NCBI RefSeq assembly: GCF_001750285.1
Contig: NZ_MAMP01000012.1
Coordinates: forward strand, 62,001 to 126,000
Source of the DNA: Domibacillus iocasae
Lineage (GTDB): Bacteria; Bacillota; Bacilli; Bacillales; Domibacillaceae
DNA length: 64,000 nucleotides
Direction: 5' to 3'
Under the pieces are notes generated by a model, which saw nothing but the letters and a program-made list of their open reading frames with translations, did not search any database and had not been told where the DNA came from. Below are positions 55,754 to 64,000 of the stretch, piece by piece (within the stretch, counting starts at the first letter, position 1; every line of letters starts with the position of its first letter). The translations under genes were made by a program, and so were the position numbers.

Positions 55754-56806
55754 TTGACAGGAAATAGTTTGCTGGCTGTACCTATACCGAAAAGGCATGA
55801 AAAAACCGGTGAAGAAGTTCAGAAATACATAAATTCACTGACAAAACCTCAAGGCAGTCTTGGCAGGCTGGAAGAACTGGCCGTTGAACTTTCAAAAATG
55901 ACCGGAGAAGTATTTCCTGTCATTTCACCCCCTGGGGTGATTATATTTGCTGCCGATCATGGAATTGCATCTGAAGGCATTTCTGCTTATCCACAAGAGG
56001 TTACTGTTCAAATGGTTCGGAATTTTTTGAATGGCGGAGCTGCGATCAATGTTTTCAGCAGGTCTATTTGTGCAAAGATGTGTGTGGTGGATATTGGAAT
56101 GACCAGTGATATTGAGCATGAACAACTAAAGGTAAAAAAAGTTCGGTATGGAACCGCTAATTTTTTTAATGAAAACGCAATGAGCCGTGATGAAGCAATG
56201 AAAGCACTAGAAGCTGGATATGAGCAGGCAGCAAAAATGATCAGCGGTGGTGTTAAATGTCTCATTCCTGGAGAAATGGGTATTGGCAATACAACAGCAA
56301 GCAGTGCAGTAACAGCAGCCATCAGCGGCGTCAGTGTAGAAAAACTCGTTGGTGTGGGAACCGGCATTGAAAAAGAAAAAATCAAGTATAAACAACGGAT
56401 TATTCAACAGGCTCTCGAAAAAAGAAAACCGAAAGCAGATGATCCTATTGATGTTTTATCGAAAGTGGGCGGTTTGGAGATCGCCGCGATGGCAGGTGCA
56501 ATGCTTGCATCGGCAGCAAATAGAACACCTATTCTTGTAGATGGCTTTATTGCTGCGACCGCTGCATTAGTAGCCAAACAGATTTCCAATAACGTGACAG
56601 ATTATATGATTATGGGACACTGCTCAGTTGAGCCTGGCCATAAAATAATAATGGATTTATTAGGGAAAAAACCACTTCTTGATCTCCAAATGAGGCTGGG
56701 CGAAGGGTCAGGAGCTGCTGTTGCTTTTCCGATTCTCCAATCTGCTGTTTTAATGCTAAAGGAAATGGCCACGTTTGAATCAGCCCAAATATCTGACAGA
56801 GAGTAG
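55754..56806 (+). CDS. cobT: nicotinate-nucleotide:DMB phosphoribosyltransferase
   Basis: A 350-aa CobT: activates the lower ligand (5,6-dimethylbenzimidazole) as alpha-ribazole phosphate. Conserved GSLGRLEELAV, AADHGIASEGISAYPQEV and the catalytic-type Glu in RLGEGSGAA. TTG start with AAAGGATG upstream. Operon with bluB, under the B12 riboswitch. Confidence 0.93.
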   Translation: MTGNSLLAVPIPKRHEKTGEEVQKYINSLTKPQGSLGRLEELAVELSKMTGEVFPVISPPGVIIFAADHGIASEGISAYPQEVTVQMVRNFLNGGAAINVFSRSICAKMCVVDIGMTSDIEHEQLKVKKVRYGTANFFNENAMSRDEAMKALEAGYEQAAKMISGGVKCLIPGEMGIGNTTASSAVTAAISGVSVEKLVGVGTGIEKEKIKYKQRIIQQALEKRKPKADDPIDVLSKVGGLEIAAMAGAMLASAANRTPILVDGFIAATAALVAKQISNNVTDYMIMGHCSVEPGHKIIMDLLGKKPLLDLQMRLGEGSGAAVAFPILQSAVLMLKEMATFESAQISDRE

Positions 56807-56816
56807 TGGAGTTTAT

Positions 56817-57461
56817 ATGTTTACGAATGAAGAGAAGCAGGCAATCTATAAAGTTATATTTTCAAGAAGGGATGTACGAACTTTTTTGCCCAATCCAGTG
56901 GATGAGTCAGCTGTAAAAAGAATACTGGAAGCAGCCCACCATGCGCCCTCTGTTGGATTCATGCAGCCGTGGAATTTTATTTTGATCAATGAAAATGACC
57001 TAAAACAAAAGCTGGCATGGGCAGCAGATAAAGAACGAAGAGCACTGGCGATCCATTATGAAGATGATGAGCGGTCGTCCGCATTTTTAAAATTAAAAAT
57101 TGAAGGATTAAAAGAAGCGCCATTATCGATTTGCGTTACGTCCGATCCGTCAAGAGGCGGATCACACGTATTAGGAAGAAATTCGATACCGGAAACAGAT
57201 ATGATGTCGACCGCATGCGCCATTCAAAATATGTGGTTGGCTTCCTGTGCAGAAGGATTAGCAATGGGGTGGGTCAGCTTTTATAAAAAAACAGATATAA
57301 GGGACATATTAGGAATTCCTCACCATGTTGATCCAGTTGCATTAATTTCAATAGGATACACAGATCTATATCCGAAGGAGCCTATTTTAGAAACGGCAAA
57401 ATGGAGAAGAAGAAAGGAACTGGATCAGTTAGTTTATTATAATAAGTGGGGAGAATCATAA
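56817..57461 (+). CDS. bluB: 5,6-dimethylbenzimidazole synthase
   Basis: A 214-aa flavin-destructase BluB of the nitroreductase fold: FSRRDVRTFLPNPVDE (FMN-binding), HHAPSVGFMQPWNF and EGLAMGWVSFY. It makes the lower ligand for B12 from FMNH2, so gene order cobT-bluB makes a ligand-synthesis and activation unit. ATG 56817 follows GTGGAG. Confidence 0.9.
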   Translation: MFTNEEKQAIYKVIFSRRDVRTFLPNPVDESAVKRILEAAHHAPSVGFMQPWNFILINENDLKQKLAWAADKERRALAIHYEDDERSSAFLKLKIEGLKEAPLSICVTSDPSRGGSHVLGRNSIPETDMMSTACAIQNMWLASCAEGLAMGWVSFYKKTDIRDILGIPHHVDPVALISIGYTDLYPKEPILETAKWRRRKELDQLVYYNKWGES

Positions 57462-57500
57462 AAAAAGATTTCCGGCTTTTTACCGGAAATCTTTTTTTAT
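57460..57500. terminator. bidirectional terminator
   Basis: AAAGATTTCCGG-CTTTTTA-CCGGAAATCTTT with U runs on both sides. Confidence 0.85.
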
Positions 57501-59182
57501 TTATATTTAGTGTCCGTTGCCATAGGAATGCCGGGACGGGAAGAGTCACTGCCGCCAAATAGTTCTCCAGTATCCGGATTGATTAAAACAGCCTGCACAT
57601 TGCCGATTGAGAGAGCAATGGAGTCAAATTGAAAATTCATTTTCTCAAGCGTCTGTTTAACTGATTCCGGAATGCCCTCTTCCTGCCAAATAAGCGGTCC
57701 AGTACCATTATAAATCCGAGGCTCTTCAATCGCATCTTTTACATCCATTCCATAATCTAATATATGAATCATCGTTTGCATAACGGATGTAGGAATTGTC
57801 GGCCCGCCAGGTGATCCGAGTGTTAAAACAGGTTTACCGTCTTTAAAAACAATGGTGGGTGTTTTCATGCTCACAGGGTATTTCCCTGGTTCGACTGAAT
57901 TAATTCCAGCCGGGTCTGGGTCAAAGTCGGTCATATCATTGTTTAATAAAAACCCATAGCCCGGCACCATAATACCAGAGCCGAAAAAGTGTTCTAACGA
58001 AGAAGTACAGGCAGCGATGTTGCCTTCTTCATCAACCGCAATAAAGTGGGTGGTATCCGGGCCGGGGTCAGTCGTGCCGGCATTTTTGTGATGAGGCTGC
58101 TTGTCATCGTATTCCCACGGGTTGCCTTCTGTGATGTCTTCATTTCTAAATTCAAAATTAATGAGTTTTACTCTGTCGTCTAAATACTGTTCGGTTAAAA
58201 GTCCATTTAATGGGATGTCATAAAAGGCGGGATCACCCATAAAAGCAAGTTTATCAGCCGTCATAATCCGCATTACTTCTGCAAAAAGATAATATTTTTC
58301 CCATGAATGAATGTCATATTGAGCAATATCTAATTTTTCAAGCAGCTTTAGCATGTAAAGAAGGGAAAAGCCGCCGCCATTTGGAGGAGCGGGGACAGCC
58401 ACTGTATAATCCTTGTACGTTCCGCTAATTGCTTCTGATACTGTTGCTTCATATGAAAGCAAATCTTCTTTTTTCATGAATCCATCAAATGATTGAACGA
58501 TTTCGATTATTTTATCGGCAATTTCTCCACGATAAAATACGTCCGCTCCTTTTTCCTGCAAAAGTTTAAGTGTTTTTGTCAGTTCTTTATTAACGACAAT
58601 TTCTCCTTCTGTAAGAGGAACACCCTCCGGAAAAAAGAATTTTTTTGCTTCTTTGCCCAGACGGTCGCTAAACCGCTCTAAGCCTGTATTCCATGTTAAA
58701 TTTACACGTACGCCCTTTTCAGAAAGCTGTACAGCCGGTTCCATCACATCGGCCCAAGGCATCGTACCGAATTCTGTTAATGCTTTTTCCATTCCTTTTA
58801 AGATACCAGGTACCGCAACAGCTGTGCCTGGGGTTGAGCGCTCTAAAAAAGGAATAACGTCTTGACGTTCATCAACAAATACATTTTTATGTGCTTTTTT
58901 AGGTGAAATTGAATGTCCGTTTACAACAAATGTTTTCTTTTTCTTCGCGTCATAGTACATAATAAAACCACTCGCTGCGAGTCCGGTATTAAACGGCTCC
59001 GCTACAGCAAGCGCAAATTGCATAGCTACAAGTGCGTCCATCGCATTTCCGCCTTTTGATAAAATATCAGCGCCAATGGCTGATGATTCTTCGGTCGCAC
59101 TTGCAGTCATACCCTTTTTTCCATGGGCGCGCTGTTCATGTAAATCGCTTTGCTGATTTTTCCAAATATGATCCATTGTCAT
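57497..59182 (-). CDS. gamma-glutamyltransferase-family protein
   Basis: A 561-aa Ntn-hydrolase of the GGT family. The catalytic Thr is expected in DTTHFIAVDEEGN (about residue 380), with GSPGGPTIPTSV and NGGGFSLL downstream/upstream motifs. No signal peptide, so it probably acts in the cytoplasm, unlike secreted GGTs. ATG 59182 follows GGAGG by 8 nt and directly follows the TAA of the M20 frame, so the two are translationally coupled. Confidence 0.85.
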   Translation of the reverse strand: MTMDHIWKNQQSDLHEQRAHGKKGMTASATEESSAIGADILSKGGNAMDALVAMQFALAVAEPFNTGLAASGFIMYYDAKKKKTFVVNGHSISPKKAHKNVFVDERQDVIPFLERSTPGTAVAVPGILKGMEKALTEFGTMPWADVMEPAVQLSEKGVRVNLTWNTGLERFSDRLGKEAKKFFFPEGVPLTEGEIVVNKELTKTLKLLQEKGADVFYRGEIADKIIEIVQSFDGFMKKEDLLSYEATVSEAISGTYKDYTVAVPAPPNGGGFSLLYMLKLLEKLDIAQYDIHSWEKYYLFAEVMRIMTADKLAFMGDPAFYDIPLNGLLTEQYLDDRVKLINFEFRNEDITEGNPWEYDDKQPHHKNAGTTDPGPDTTHFIAVDEEGNIAACTSSLEHFFGSGIMVPGYGFLLNNDMTDFDPDPAGINSVEPGKYPVSMKTPTIVFKDGKPVLTLGSPGGPTIPTSVMQTMIHILDYGMDVKDAIEEPRIYNGTGPLIWQEEGIPESVKQTLEKMNFQFDSIALSIGNVQAVLINPDTGELFGGSDSSRPGIPMATDTKYK

Positions 59183-60336
59183 TTAGTTGTCCTCCGTCTT
59201 TTGCTGAGATAGTCTTTCAATTGTTTTGGCGAGTAAAGCAGTCCGTTCAATGAGTGAATCGATAACCGTATATTCGTCTGTTTCGCTGTGTGAAAATTCA
59301 CCAACCGGTCCCATTCCATCAATGGTTGGAATGCCTTCTTCCGCCGTAAATGAGGCATCAGACGCACCGCCGGTAGATTCTCCATGGATCGTTAACCCTA
59401 CTTGTTTGCCTATATCTTTTACCTCTTTAAGAAGCCGTTTCGATTTTTTTGTTTCTTCCATTGGTGGGCGGGAAATTCTTCCATATACTTCCGTATCGGT
59501 TCCATGAACTGTGTCTTCCTCAGCAATAGAGTATATATCTTTTACCACTTCGTCTGCCTGCTGCTTATTTTTTACACGCACGTCGATAACGGCTTCTGCT
59601 TCTGGTGACACCGTATTGGCAGATGTTCCTCCGTCAATTAATCCTACATTAACAGAAAGGCCATTTTTATGATCATTTAATTGCTGTAACTTAATAATTT
59701 TATGTGCAATTTCTTCAATGGCGCTTCGTCCAATTTCTGGTTCTACCCCGGCATGGGCACTTTTGCCGGACACGCGCATCGTAAAACGGCCAACCCCTTT
59801 GCGGGAGGTGACCACGCCCTCGTTTGGCCGTCCGCATTCAACGACCAGGCTGTATTTTTTTTATCTGCTGCTTCTTTGATTAATGCTTTAGAAGAAGGAG
59901 AGCCGATTTCCTCATCGCTGTTAAAAAGAATTTGCACGTTATGAAGAGCGGATGACCCTATTTCCTTGAGCGCTTTCATTGCGTATAGCACTTGAACATG
60001 ACTTGCTTTTTCATCATTCACGCCGGGACCATACGCTTTGTCCCCAATGATTTCGAATGGACGGTTTTCCGTTTCTCCATCCGGAAAAACAGTATCCATA
60101 TGGGCGATAATTAAAATACCGGGCTGTTTGGCGTGTGGGGATGTGATGCTTAAATGGTTTCCGTATTCTTTTTCACGGTGAACACCGACGGACATCCCTA
60201 TCTCTTCAAATTCCTGTTGAAGAGCCTCACCAATCTTGTCAACGCCCTGTTTATCATAGGAGTTGCTGTCTATATTGACCAGCTTCTCCAGAAGTGTAAT
60301 CATATTTTCTTTTTCCTGCTTTAAATACGTAATCAA
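59183..60336 (-). pseudogene. M20 peptidase gene with poly-A frameshift
   Basis: Two frames together make one M20 peptidase (carboxypeptidase-G2-like). The N-terminal part has HMDTVFP, GPGVNDEKAS and NSDEEIGSP; the C-terminal part has GKSAHAGVEPE and GGASDASF. They are separated by an A8 run (T8 on the plus strand, 59855-59862), where A9 or A6 would keep the frame (K-K-Y-S-L-V-V-E-C). All metal-ligand motifs survive. It could be a real inactivation, a sequencing error in the homopolymer, or rescued by transcriptional slippage. Precedes and overlaps the GGT gene. Confidence 0.8.
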
Positions 60337-60454
60337 AAACTATTCCTCCTTGTGATTCTTTTTTATGTTTACCCGAAAAAACAAAATACATAAACGTACG
60401 TACAAATATGGTAAAATAGAAATAGAATTCGTCTTAATTAAAGGAGTTTTTATT

Positions 60455-60877
60455 TTGTTTATTTCTGAAACACAAATAGAGGTCCGCTATGCAGAAACAG
60501 ATGCGATGCAAGTTGTGTATCACGGCCAGTATGTTGTCTGGTTTGAAATCGGCAGGACCCGGTTGATTAAAGATTTAGGGTTTCATTACGCGGATATGGA
60601 AAAAGCGGGATTTGTTTCGCCGGTAACGGATATTCAGCTGTCTTATAAACGCCCGTTTCGATATGGGGAAATGGCAACCATCCGCACGTGGATTCAATCA
60701 CACAGCGGCATTCGCACGACTTATGCGTATGAAATTGTTAATGAAACAGGCGACGTATGTGTAATTGGTTCAAGCGTCCACACAGTTGTCAATAAAGAAA
60801 CATTCCGACCGGTGAAATTTAAAAAAGAATTTCCGGAATGGCACGCTGTATATGAGAAAGAAAAACAGGGTCAATAA
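60455..60877 (+). CDS. yneP: acyl-CoA thioesterase YneP
   Basis: A 140-aa hot-dog thioesterase (YbgC type): RYAETDAMQVVYHGQYVVWF with the Asp/Tyr/His context. The TTG at 60455 has AAAGGAG at suitable distance; the frame to 60365 lacks a site. Located as in B. subtilis upstream of yneQ (4-nt type overlap at 60877). Paralogue at 30000-30437. Confidence 0.9.
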   Translation: MFISETQIEVRYAETDAMQVVYHGQYVVWFEIGRTRLIKDLGFHYADMEKAGFVSPVTDIQLSYKRPFRYGEMATIRTWIQSHSGIRTTYAYEIVNETGDVCVIGSSVHTVVNKETFRPVKFKKEFPEWHAVYEKEKQGQ

Positions 60878-61182
60878 TGGCGTTTGGATTAAAACGGATG
60901 GATGTTGAAAAGTGGAAAAAAGAAATGGCACAGGGTGAGATTTCTTTTTTAACCCATTATTGGCAGGACGACCGCTTTCCGCATTGCCGGACGGTTACAA
61001 AAGCGGGATGCCTTGATGTGGAAAAATTAATAAGCTGGGGCAGACAATATGATTTAAAGCCGGAATGGATTGATATGCGCAATCCATCCCGGCCTCATTT
61101 TGATTTGCTTGGTGAGAAGCAGCTCCTCATTTTAAAGCATGAAAAGCTTTTTCATCATATTGAACGATTTAATCTTAAGTAG
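60877..61182 (+). CDS. yneQ: YneQ family protein
   Basis: A 101-aa protein: EMAQGEISFLTHYWQDDRFPHCRTVTKAGC then LLILKHEKLFHHIERF. Matches YneQ in locus and size. It overlaps yneP by one nucleotide and yneR's 3' end by 8 nt (convergent). Function unknown. Confidence 0.85.
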   Translation: MAFGLKRMDVEKWKKEMAQGEISFLTHYWQDDRFPHCRTVTKAGCLDVEKLISWGRQYDLKPEWIDMRNPSRPHFDLLGEKQLLILKHEKLFHHIERFNLK

Positions 61183-61480
61183 CCCCTGTTTCTTTTATGT
61201 AGTTGTAATCAGGTTCTTGCAGCTTATTGTTAAATCCTACCTTGAGGTGGTGGCCGTCAAAATACCAGACATCTTTTTCTTCCACGAAATACGTAATGTC
61301 ATCATACACGGCGGTGACAGCCGGTTCCACCGGCTCGTCTTTTGCCACACCAAGCGAAAAACCTTCATGAAGCGGACTTGACCCGCCGTACCGTACGTAA
61401 AAGCGGACAGAATCACCTTTTTCCGCCTGCATTTCTTCTTTGAACCATTTTTTTGCTTGGTTCGTGACATCGATTTTCAC
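61175..61480 (-). CDS. yneR: HesB-like (IscA-fold) protein YneR
   Basis: A 101-aa IscA-fold protein (AKKWFKEEMQAEKGDSVRFY, YGGSSPLHEGFSLG). It lacks the C-terminal Cys motif CGC of Fe-S scaffold proteins, as YneR of B. subtilis does. Role unclear. Convergent with yneQ. Confidence 0.88.
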   Translation of the reverse strand: MKIDVTNQAKKWFKEEMQAEKGDSVRFYVRYGGSSPLHEGFSLGVAKDEPVEPAVTAVYDDITYFVEEKDVWYFDGHHLKVGFNNKLQEPDYNYIKETGAT

Positions 61481-61571
61481 ACCGGATCACTCCATTCTTT
61501 TTTCATAGTGTAGCATGGAAACGGGCGTACTCAAAATAGTTCATAACAATGTGAGGAAAGAAGGCCTTCTC

Positions 61572-61824
61572 ATGGATCAATCAATTGTTGTAAAAGGAAA
61601 TCTGCCTAAAGGCGGGGAAGTATACGCTGACGTCATATAAAAGTAAAGTCCTCGAGTTCTGAAAAACAATATTGAAAACGAATGAAACCGTTATCATTGG
61701 AGTTGATGAAGCGTTCGGGGAAACGGTTATTATTATTGTGGACAAACGCCGTCATCAATTTATCTGAAAAGAGTACGGTGTCAAAGCAAAATTAACACTG
61801 AATGGATGCTTAATTATACGATAA
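61572..61824 (+). pseudogene. decayed ORF fragments upstream of the FapA-like gene
   Basis: Starts MDQSIVVKGNLPKGGEVYAD then a stop; a second frame continues VIIGVDEAFGETVIIIVDKR, stop, KEYGVKAKLTLNGC. Two frames and several stops. The KGG-VYAD element resembles KGGSVYAD of the following FapA-like protein, so it may be a degenerate piece of a related gene. Tentative. Confidence 0.35.
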
Positions 61825-61840
61825 AACGGGGTGGGAAAAG

Positions 61841-63391
61841 ATGGATCATGTAGAAGCCGTTATTCAAAAAGAAATGTGTACCGTGATAATAGCAGCGGAT
61901 TTCATGGAGGCCAGTCTTCACTATCAGCCGGGGAAGGAAGAAGGAGGTTCGTCCGTAAACGTTATTTCTTCTTCTGACGTACAACAAATGTTAAATGAAG
62001 TGGGGGTTGAATATGGGATTGACCTGCATGCGATTGAACAGGCGCTTCTCTCACAGGATGAAATAGTCCAAAAGGTCGCTTCTGGTAAAGCTGCAGTACC
62101 GGGAAAAGATGGATCATTAACGTTTTTCACTGATTACTCAGCAGGTTTAATGCCGCCGAAGCTGGACTGGAGCGGTATGGCCGATTTCCGGGAAATACAA
62201 GTGATTCCGGAAATAAAAGAAGGAAGCCTCATTGCCAGGAAAAACAGTCCTGTACCAGGCAGAGACGGACGGACGGTAACGGGAAGAGTGATTGCAGCCC
62301 CTTTAGTAAAAGAAGTGACCGTGCAATGCGGGACAGGGGTATATGAAAAAGAAAACCAAATTTTCGCTTCCTTTTCCGGCCGGCTTTCTGTTGACAAAAG
62401 AGTGAATAAATACATGTTAGACGTATCAAAACAGTTTATTCATCGGGGTTCTGTTGATCTTTCTTCTGGGAACATCCGGTTTCAAGGAGATATTGAAGTG
62501 CAGGGAAACGTCGAAAACGCAATGAGAGTTGAAGCGGCAGGAGATATTAGCGTGCAAGGCCAATTATCTGGCGCAGTGATCATTGCGGGAAAATCTGTTT
62601 CTGTGCGGCAAAACGTCTTTTCATCAACTATTTCATGTGGAAAAATGGTTGAATCAACTAGTACATTAACGAATACATTATCGGGATGTTTGCCTTCTAT
62701 TATTGAATTTGCTGAAAAGCTGGACCGTTTTTTAGCCCAATTGAAAAACAGAGGACAGGCAATTGGTACGCACGCAGCGGCTCAGGCGCTAATGGAGAGA
62801 AACTTTCCTAAGCTTCCCGCAGCGATTAAACAATTTGCTTATGAAACAGCTCAAACCGGCCAATCAGTAAAAAAAGAATGGTCAGAGCTCGCAAATAAAC
62901 TGTATCGATTATTTATTATGAAATCTGTAACAGGCATCCAGGTTGAACTTCTGAAAGAAGCAGTAAATCAGGCCCTGTTTCTTCAGTCATTTTATCAGGC
63001 GGAAGAAGATGAGCAGGAATTGTTCGTTTCGATCCCCTATGCGGTGAACAGTGACATTGTGTCAAATAAGCATATCTACATTACTGGTCAAGGTATTTTT
63101 AATTCAACATTAAAAGCAGGCGGATGCGTGGAAGTGTCGGGCTGTGTAAAAGGCGGGTCTGTTTATGCGGACACGTTTATTAAAATAAAAGAAGCCGGTT
63201 CTGAAAGCGGAGTCAAAACAACGCTTAGCGTTCAGGAAACCGGCAGAATTGAACTTTCGAAAGTACATCCTGAAGTAACCGCTCACTTTGGTATGAAGCA
63301 GATCACCTTTTATCATACAGAAGGACCGGTTTCTTTATTTATCGGAGAAGACGGCCGTATAAAAAAAACCGGCTTAACACTCAACTGTTAA
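61841..63391 (+). CDS. FapA-family (DUF342) protein
   Basis: A 516-aa DUF342/FapA protein: N-terminal domain, a central right-handed beta-helix-like region of polymerising repeats (FQGDIEVQGNVENAMRVEAA; VQGQLSGAVIIAGKSVSVRQ), a coiled coil (about 285-390) and a second repeat block (VSGCVKGGSVYADTFIKI). FapA proteins appear in spores and flagellar/chemotaxis loci; the exact role is unknown. GGGGTGG upstream. Lies next to plsY on the opposite strand. Confidence 0.82.
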   Translation: MDHVEAVIQKEMCTVIIAADFMEASLHYQPGKEEGGSSVNVISSSDVQQMLNEVGVEYGIDLHAIEQALLSQDEIVQKVASGKAAVPGKDGSLTFFTDYSAGLMPPKLDWSGMADFREIQVIPEIKEGSLIARKNSPVPGRDGRTVTGRVIAAPLVKEVTVQCGTGVYEKENQIFASFSGRLSVDKRVNKYMLDVSKQFIHRGSVDLSSGNIRFQGDIEVQGNVENAMRVEAAGDISVQGQLSGAVIIAGKSVSVRQNVFSSTISCGKMVESTSTLTNTLSGCLPSIIEFAEKLDRFLAQLKNRGQAIGTHAAAQALMERNFPKLPAAIKQFAYETAQTGQSVKKEWSELANKLYRLFIMKSVTGIQVELLKEAVNQALFLQSFYQAEEDEQELFVSIPYAVNSDIVSNKHIYITGQGIFNSTLKAGGCVEVSGCVKGGSVYADTFIKIKEAGSESGVKTTLSVQETGRIELSKVHPEVTAHFGMKQITFYHTEGPVSLFIGEDGRIKKTGLTLNC

Positions 63392-63402
63392 GCCGGTTTC
63401 TT
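63362..63402. terminator. bidirectional terminator
   Basis: AAACCGGCTTAAC-ACTCAACT-GTTAAGCCGGTTT. Confidence 0.85.
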
Positions 63403-64000
63403 TACTTGCTTTTGCCGGAAGACACCTTTGGTTCGGTCCCATTACGTAGACGGACAATATTAGCCCGATGACGGTAGATAACGAAAAAGGCCAGAGCGAC
63501 AACGACAGCAAAAAAAGGGTAATCTTTTTCATAAATCGTATGAACGACAGCGTAAATAAACGCTGCAACAGCCGCAGAAACAGACGCTACGGAGACGTAC
63601 TTTGTGATCAAAAGAATGCTCACAAAAATTGTGGCTAAAAGCAGGAAAAATAAAGGGCTGTATGCAAGTAATACACCTGCAGAAGTTGCTACTGCTTTAC
63701 CTCCTCTAAATCCGGCAAATAGTGGAAACATATGGCCGATGACCGCAAAAAGACCTGCTAAAAGCGGGTGGATACCCGTAACGACCCCTTGCAAATGAAG
63801 TGAAATAGGGATTAAAGTAGCGGCGGTTCCTTTTAAAATATCAGCTGCTGTCACGAAAGCACCTGCTTTTTTGCCGAGTACACGGAACGAATTAGTCGCA
63901 CCTAAATTACCGCTTCCATGCTCGCGGATATCAATGCCGAAAAACGCTCTCCCTGCAATCAGGCCGGATGGAATTGAACCTAGAAGGTACGCGATGATTA
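63402..64000 (-). CDS. plsY: glycerol-3-phosphate acyltransferase PlsY (5' end outside window)
   Basis: Partial gene, cut by the window edge at 64000 on its N-terminal side. The visible part reads [27 protein letters not shown], then [19 protein letters not shown], the PlsY catalytic motifs, followed by four to five membrane segments. It transfers acyl from acyl-phosphate to glycerol-3-phosphate, the first step of membrane lipid synthesis. Confidence 0.93.
   Translation of the reverse strand, partial: IIAYLLGSIPSGLIAGRAFFGIDIREHGSGNLGATNSFRVLGKKAGAFVTAADILKGTAATLIPISLHLQGVVTGIHPLLAGLFAVIGHMFPLFAGFRGGKAVATSAGVLLAYSPLFFLLLATIFVSILLITKYVSVASVSAAVAAFIYAVVHTIYEKDYPFFAVVVALAFFVIYRHRANIVRLRNGTEPKVSSGKSK

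Overview
The window looks like a chromosomal segment of a spore-forming, low-to-moderate-GC Gram-positive bacterium of the Bacillaceae. The evidence is strong AGGAGG-type ribosome binding sites with frequent GTG/TTG starts, spore genes (cotJABC, two YjcZ peptides, CotF-like coat proteins), stressosome RsbR proteins, and a backbone in the order of the Bacillus subtilis yne locus: lexA, yneA, yneB, ynzC, tkt, yneF, ccdA, ccdC, yneK, then later acnA (citB), yneP, yneQ, yneR and plsY. The species cannot be named from the sequence alone.

Region by region: 1-7 kb holds small conserved genes, a YqgX-like hydrolase, an RsbR protein, a degenerate tRNA and the cotJ operon. 7.4-13.9 kb is a 6.5-kb element with a large serine recombinase, inserted into an IDEAL-domain gene. 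Its cargo is a spore-coat/alcohol dehydrogenase cluster resembling B. subtilis yraGF-adhB. Both junctions, the CT crossover core and a symmetrical attP can be read from the sequence, and joining the flanks restores a 96-aa protein. 14-23 kb carries a Dabb protein, a PAS-STAS protein, an M50-like protein with a degenerate HExxH, Pol IV, D-serine dehydratase, an ABC-2 exporter, a short-chain dehydrogenase, a candidate small RNA and a soluble chemoreceptor-like protein. 23.5-28.1 kb is the LexA/SOS block plus transketolase. 28.1-33.7 kb is an accessory insertion between yneF and ccdA, rich in remnants (IS4-type transposase scrap, a pseudogene with two TGA codons) and containing two copies of an unusual leader/terminator RNA element. 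33.7-40.9 kb has cytochrome-c maturation genes, SbcCD and a Sco protein. 41-49 kb has a PucR-type regulator, an L,D-transpeptidase, an acetate symporter operon with a cre site, a glycine-betaine transporter and a lytic transglycosylase. 49-64 kb has small spore and stress genes, a CorA-type transporter, aconitase, a B12-riboswitch-controlled cobT-bluB operon, a gamma-glutamyltransferase coupled to a frameshifted M20 peptidase, yneP/Q/R, a FapA-like protein and the 3' part of plsY.

Themes: sporulation (coat proteins, Spo0E-type phosphatase, YjcZ), general stress signalling (two canonical RsbR paralogues, one PAS-STAS variant lacking both phospho-acceptor threonines, and one orphan RsbR-like N-domain), DNA repair (LexA, YneA, Pol IV, SbcCD), and carbon/cofactor metabolism (tkt, acnA, acetate uptake, lower-ligand synthesis for cobamides). 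All family assignments come from reading motifs; no database search was run.
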